Source: Bigelowiella natans CCMP2755
Taxonomy: Eukaryota; Cercozoa; Chlorarachniophyceae
Assembly (NCBI GenBank): GCA_000320545.1
Contig: ADNK01001860.1
Coordinates: forward strand, 16,001 to 80,000
Length of the DNA stretch: 64,000 bases
Reading direction: 5' to 3'
The notes beneath the pieces were generated by a model. It saw only the letters and a list, made by a program, of their open reading frames with translations, did not search any database and was not told where the DNA came from. Positions 59,508 to 64,000 of this stretch are shown here, piece after piece (positions within the stretch are counted from its first letter, which is position 1; each line of letters starts with the position of its first letter). The position numbers were made by a program, and so were the translations under genes.

Positions 59508-61148
59508 TATACATTCTAAGCTAAATTCATCTTGTTGTCGTCGTCGTCATCGTTATTACACAATCAGCTTCCTGCAAAATGGCGTGTTACCAACAATCAT
59601 CCCTCTGGTCTCGAAGTTATATACTCCGTGCACGTATGGGGTACTAGCAGTAGCAATAGTAGGAGCAATAATAATAGTTGTTGATTTAGATACGGGATGT
59701 GAGGCAAACACCTATCATAGCATTTCTATTCCATCAGCACCAGTCGTGGCCTTATCATATTACTCTTCTACAATAAGCACAGTAGCATTGCCATCAGTTT
59801 TCAGATGTTTTCGCATGGTGTGGCGAGTGCAGCAGCCGGCATCATACACATCAGTAGCTCAATCGCTCTGACGCATGAATAAGAATACGAATGGCGTGAT
59901 TGGTGGAATGATCGAAGTCATCAAGCCATTATCATCACCACCACCATCAGCATCGTCATAACTAGATACATGATTTCCATTTTGTTATGTTTCTTCCTTC
60001 CACTCCTCCTCCTCCTCCTCTTCTCCCCTCCCTCTCACCACCCTACTTAGGCTACGAATAGCACGGCACTGACACTATCACCTCTCTTCTCGCTGCTGGT
60101 CATGTGGCGTCCTTTTCGGAGCCAGAAGGAGGCTGTCATTTCGGTGAGTATCAGCCAACGATAGAGTGACTCCACGTTTCCTTAACAGATCATCACTGAG
60201 TATGATGATAATGATGATGATGATGATGATGTTCATCGGATACAATAGACTTCCGCGATCGGTGTTGGTTCTCTATACATTTTAACGCTAGCATTCCTCC
60301 AGACCAGAGCACCGATGGTATCAGTTGTCGGCAAGACAATCATCTCATTACCCGACATATGCATTATCATCATCATCATCATCATTATCATTATCATTTG
60401 GTGCTGCTATTATTTATGGTTTTTTCAGAGCTCCACAGCGAGCGGCGGTTACATCCACGGCATGGCTATTGTGATCATATCTTGCGCTACTGGTCATTGA
60501 CAAGCCTCAGAGAGAAAGAGAAAATGAGGGGGGGTGGGGGGGTAAAGGGCGTGAGAAGATAGTGGAAGAATGCTGTGCCGCCACAAAGAAATAATAATCT
60601 AATCATAAATTATACATCATGACAGCATTCACGAAATCTGCAGCATTTCTCCTAGTCAGTAGAGGGGGGCACTCGATAGCAAAATCCTTCCCACGGCGAT
60701 TTAAGCATGGAAATAGCAGCCCAATAGCGATTGTTTTGGGCGCCGAGGAGAGAGGCGTCGTTGGAAACGAGGAGGAAGACCCAAGAGCAGAAAAACAAAC
60801 AGGCGACCAGAAATCGCAGGGGTTCATCTTTCACGGGAACCATCGTGATGACAGGGGCCTCGATGATGGGGAAGGGGGAGAAGAAGGTCGGCGGCGGCGC
60901 AAACGACTTGAATGGGCCGGCATTGTCACGCAGGTAGTTTTTGCATCAGTTGTTGTTCTGTGGCCCACCGATCTTCATGGATTAGAGAAGTACATGCAGC
61001 TGGTCATAATTGCCTTTCATTCCTCGTGGAAAAATAATATCGATGGAACATCTAAGACCCGTCCATAATATTTCAGGTTGGATCTTTCGTTGGCGCTGCG
61101 CTCATATACATCATTGTATATCACACAGACTGGGTCGTCACTAATTAA
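57204..61148 (+). CDS. SLC52-like riboflavin transporter
   Basis: Clear exons are 57204-57266, 57335-57424, 57486-57579, 57664-57746, 57814-57929, 58126-58252, 58427 onward, about 59573-59639, 60626-60933 and 61077-61148. Several more lie between 58460 and 60480. The order follows riboflavin transporters: VFGLGSWIAINGIYAELPFM in TM1, then VNDLPEGYAIAA, GNVAPLLYG, MVDSTSSVVFWPFASRF, a polar central loop, FLQNGVLPTIIPLVS, and LEWAGIVTQVGSFVGAALIY at the end. VDSTSSVVFWPF and ANGVLPS-like segments are family hallmarks. It would carry riboflavin across the plasma or an organelle membrane. An acidic/basic insert of about 60 residues (EERGVVGNEEED.. to GRRRRKR) precedes the last TM. Introns in the middle hold CAT, CA, AT and CTC microsatellites. 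Confidence 0.82.
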
Positions 61149-61409
61149 GACGGTCTTACTTTAAACTCAATGCTACTCAATTGAATGCTGCTAGAAAGGA
61201 CGCTCTTGCGAGCTTGAATTTCACAATGCGTATAGACAGCCGGACGACATAGAAGGCACATTGTACTTGTGACCTAGCAGGCATGTGAATGCATTTATGT
61301 TTTGGAAATTCTCAGAAAACACGTAGAAATTCCGAAATGCTGCAGATGCATCACGCTAGCTTTGCAAGCTGCGAGCTCAACCCATTCGCTGGTACGAGGA
61401 AGCTTCACA

Positions 61410-61421
61410 CATGCTAGCATG
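61410..61421. repeat. CATGCTAGCATG palindrome, copy 7
   Basis: Exact copy, 262 bp past the transporter stop codon. Confidence 0.9.
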
Positions 61422-61495
61422 ATGGAGTCATGATCGATACATGCACATGTGTCGTCACCATGTCTAATAAAGATAGTGTCTAGACGTACATGTAT

Positions 61496-61496
61496 G

Positions 61497-61551
<55 letters not shown>
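61496..61551. repeat. (CA)n(TA)n microsatellite
   Basis: About 23 bp of CA followed by about 33 bp of TA, between palindrome copies 7 and 8. Confidence 0.9.
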
Positions 61552-61555
<4 letters not shown>

Positions 61556-61679
61556 AGAGTCTCATTATGCGCTTATATGGCGTCAATTCTAGAGCATGCG
61601 CATGCAAAGATCAGTTCTAGTTGCCGATTAACGCATGTCATGCATGAGTGTTTAACTGAGATCGAACGTATCGTACGTA

Positions 61680-61691
61680 CATGCTAGCATG
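61680..61691. repeat. CATGCTAGCATG palindrome, copy 8
   Basis: Exact copy, preceded by a CGTACGTA palindrome. Confidence 0.9.
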
Positions 61692-61705
61692 TATGTCCAG
61701 CGAGT

Positions 61706-61710
<5 letters not shown>

Positions 61711-61776
<66 letters not shown>

Positions 61777-61791
61777 CACGCGCGCGCGCAT
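61711..61791. repeat. (CT)n(CA)n(CG)n compound microsatellite
   Basis: About 34 bp of CT, then CA with one CG interruption, then CG repeats. The last 46 bp alternate purine and pyrimidine. Confidence 0.9.
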
Positions 61792-61918
61792 ATACACGAG
61801 TATTGCCAGTGAATAATACGCATGCTGCTTAAATGCACGACCTACCTAGTTTCTAGTCATCATGTGCCTCGAATATGTGGCATTACATATGATCCCCAAG
61901 TTGTTCCTCCTAGCTACT

Positions 61919-64000
61919 TCACAAGCCACGTTTCGCTCCTCTAGGTTCGGCCATGCGATTGTAGCCCACTTTTAAACCGCGCGGATCGATGCCTAGATAG
62001 TCGATGGAAGAGAACAACATAAGGAGAAGAGAGGAAGACATCGTCCTCTGAGCAAAATCTAGCTGCTTAGAAAAGTATTCCGCATTTCGCATTCTGAAAA
62101 ACAACGGAGTCGCACCCAATTCTCCCCCGCCCCTCCCCCTTCTCTTCTTCCATCCAGATTCTTCTTCATTGGTGAGTGGGTGAACAACCTTGTGCCCGCA
62201 GCTTATCTTTCTGGTTCTTGCGCGAGAAGCTAAGGCAGTGATCAAGGGCGGGGAAACGCAATAAAGGGAGGGAAGGTGGCAGGAAGAGGAAGGGAAAGAG
62301 AAATAGTGCTAAGTATATTTTGCAACAAGTACTGCATAGGGATGGAAACTCTCATAATGCAGCAATGAGGGCTGAGAGAGCCTTGGAGAAAGCCAGACGA
62401 AGGAGAAGAAGAAGAAGAAGAAGAAGAAGAAGAAGAAGAGCAGGAGGAGGCGAAACATAGGAAGAAGAAGGACAATAAAGAGCAGGGAAGAAATCTTAAG
62501 ACCTGTGTTGTTTGTGCTCCTCCTTCGTCTTCTGAATAGCCCACCGTCTTCCACGTCCATGTTTAACACGCATATCTCTTCGAGCTTTCTCCTGCACAAT
62601 TTTGATTAATTGTATTGATATTATTGTGCTGTAGCTGTTGGTGTTGTTGTTGTGGTTGTTGGGCTCGCGTGACGTCACCGAGCAACCACGATAGAGGGGT
62701 TTGCGTGTACCAATTCGCTATATTTTAACGATGGAAATAATGAAGGGATCGATGATTATGTTCCTGTAAATCGACTGAGACTACATCGTCTTAAAAAAAT
62801 TTATCGATGGTTTCGCCATCATCATTCAACATCAATCCCCCCGTATTATAACGATGAGGACAGCATCGATACCAAGAAATAATGGGAAAGGAGAAGGGGG
62901 GGGAGGAAGAAGAGTTGATGAGGTCTTTTCCTCTTTTATTTGTTTACATTTATTTATTTTTATCTCCTTGCACAATCATCCTCTTCTCGTCATCGTCGCT
63001 ACTTGCCTTTTGGACGATCCAGTGTGGAACCCATTTCGGCTTTGGCTGATAGCATGATCAGGAGGAGGGGGAGGAGAGAGAGTTTGTATGATGAGAAACA
63101 ACAACACTCAATCTAAGAGCATGGCAGTGCTATTCTTAAGTTGGGATGGAAGTGCGGCAGCATCGATGACTGCCTATAACTCATTCTCTTCGTCATTTGT
63201 GCTGCTGCTGCTGCTGCTGCAACAACTAACCGGAAGTAGAGGAATAGAGTCCCGCTTATCACGCCGTGCCTGGGCCTTGACGACAACGTCGTAGTACAAA
63301 TGAGAGAGAGAAAGAGAGAGAGAAAGGGCATGAAGAAAAAGAAGGGTGAGGAAAGACTACTGTCTAATTTTGTTTTATATGAACAGTTCTGGCCAACCGT
63401 GAGAACTACTACTACTTCTTCTACTATTACTACATCTACTACTACTACTACTACGACAACCACCTGCATCCTTTCTGCTTGTGCTCGTTTCCCCTCCTCA
63501 ATACGGTCTCTTGCCGATCCTACCATTCTCTCTAGCCCCATCAGTCGATTTTGCAGCAGATGATTTATGCCGCCAAGGCGTCCTTGAAGTGGTAAAACTG
63601 GAGATTCAGGTGGAGCGGCCAACCCTGGGAGAACACCTTGCAGCAGCATTAGCACGTTATCATCGTTGTAATATCATTAGTAGTAGTAGGAGAAGAAGAA
63701 GAAGAAGAGAAGAAGAAAAGAATGAGGAAGAGGAGAACGCACAAGCATACTATCAGAAAGAGTAAGGATCAGACTCTCAGTAGCACATTATATCTGCGTG
63801 CTGCTACATGCTGGCTGGCTGGCGATAACAAAGGCAAAACTAACAAAAGTGAAGTAGAACTGGGGGAAAGGGACACGAAGACTTATCATGGACGACTCAG
63901 AGGTGTACCTCGGCGCTCTCGTTTGAGCGAAGATGACATCCTTTCTGCCGCCGATGCTGCTGCTGCCCTTTTTGGGGACGAGAGAGCAGCAGAGCCAGAT
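61919..64000 (-). CDS. Charged, coiled-coil-like protein (5' end off the right edge)
   Basis: Five minus-strand exons join in phase: 64000-63909 (partial), 63624-63464, 62591-62503, 62229-62189 and 61992-61919. The visible C-terminal 152 residues run from an Ala/Ser/Lys-rich part (SSPKRAAAASAAERM) through GRLGGINHLLQNRLMGLERM into a long basic helix (IEEGKRAQAERMQEKARRDM). They end in LRAQGIDPRGLKVGYNRMAE and a basic tail. The protein is probably nuclear, nucleolar or RNA-associated, judged only by charge. No family is recognised. The stop is TGA at 61919-61921. The introns at 63463-62592 and 62502-62230 carry triplet and GAA repeats. The phases of all four junctions agree, which supports the model despite the lack of a family. 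Confidence 0.68.

Larger units (their letters stand above)
61149..61918. other. Tail-to-tail gap with two palindromes and long microsatellites
   Basis: No gene seen. It contains exact CATGCTAGCATG copies at 61410 and 61680, a (CA)n(TA)n tract and a (CT)n(CA)n(CG)n tract. Confidence 0.65.

Noticed and set aside
1-64000. tRNA, rRNA and other structured RNA genes
   Set aside because: I looked for cloverleaf-like stems with conserved T-loop words and for rRNA core sequences and saw none; a covariance-model scan would be decisive.

Overview
The window is nuclear DNA of a eukaryote, almost certainly a unicellular alga. Nearly every gene is split by canonical GT..AG introns, many of them only 50-80 bp, and exons join in phase into known protein families. 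Three predicted proteins begin with a signal peptide, and two of those continue into a basic, Ser/Ala-rich stretch before a multi-span membrane domain. That is the bipartite plastid-targeting pattern of algae with secondary plastids. A third has an LRGGG motif after its signal peptide. I cannot fix the lineage (chlorarachniophyte, cryptophyte, haptophyte or stramenopile) from sequence alone. There are no bacterial operons, rRNA genes, CRISPR arrays or recognisable tRNA genes.

Layout, left to right: an ankyrin-repeat fragment (-) next to a tandemly duplicated dispersed repeat; a D-threonine-aldolase/D-serine-dehydratase-like PLP enzyme (+); a poly(3-hydroxybutyrate)-depolymerase-like esterase (-) whose introns are full of microsatellites; a plastid membrane protein (+); an RCC1 protein (+); a secreted DUF2237 protein (-); an amphipathic LEA-like protein (+); a prolyl-4-hydroxylase-like dioxygenase (-); a zinc-ribbon/adenylate-kinase-like protein (+); a ZNF706/At2g23090-type zinc finger (+); a divergent actin-related protein (-); an MFS transporter (+); a UPF0613/DUF1769-type pair of conserved uncharacterised genes, namely a UPF0613 (DUF1749) hydrolase (-) and later a DUF1769 protein (-), with a four-TM protein (+) between them; an ornithine cyclodeaminase/mu-crystallin (+); a second 2OG-Fe(II) oxygenase (-); a C2HC zinc-finger protein (+); a 17-exon GAF-domain protein (-); a plastid DUF4079 protein (-); an SLC52-like riboflavin transporter (+); and a charged protein (-) running off the right edge.

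The genes do not form one pathway. The notable features are structural. Genes alternate strand almost perfectly, giving short head-to-head promoter gaps (about 90-1000 bp) and longer tail-to-tail gaps. All eight exact copies of a 12-bp palindrome, CATGCTAGCATG, lie in tail-to-tail gaps. Where alternation breaks, the junction holds GTGC/GCAC-rich sequence, in one case with copies of a dispersed repeat family and a 75-bp inverted repeat. Introns are of two kinds: compact ones, and long microsatellite-loaded ones confined to a few genes. Gene models were built by hand from splice signals, reading-frame continuity and family motifs; phases were checked for those given as complete.
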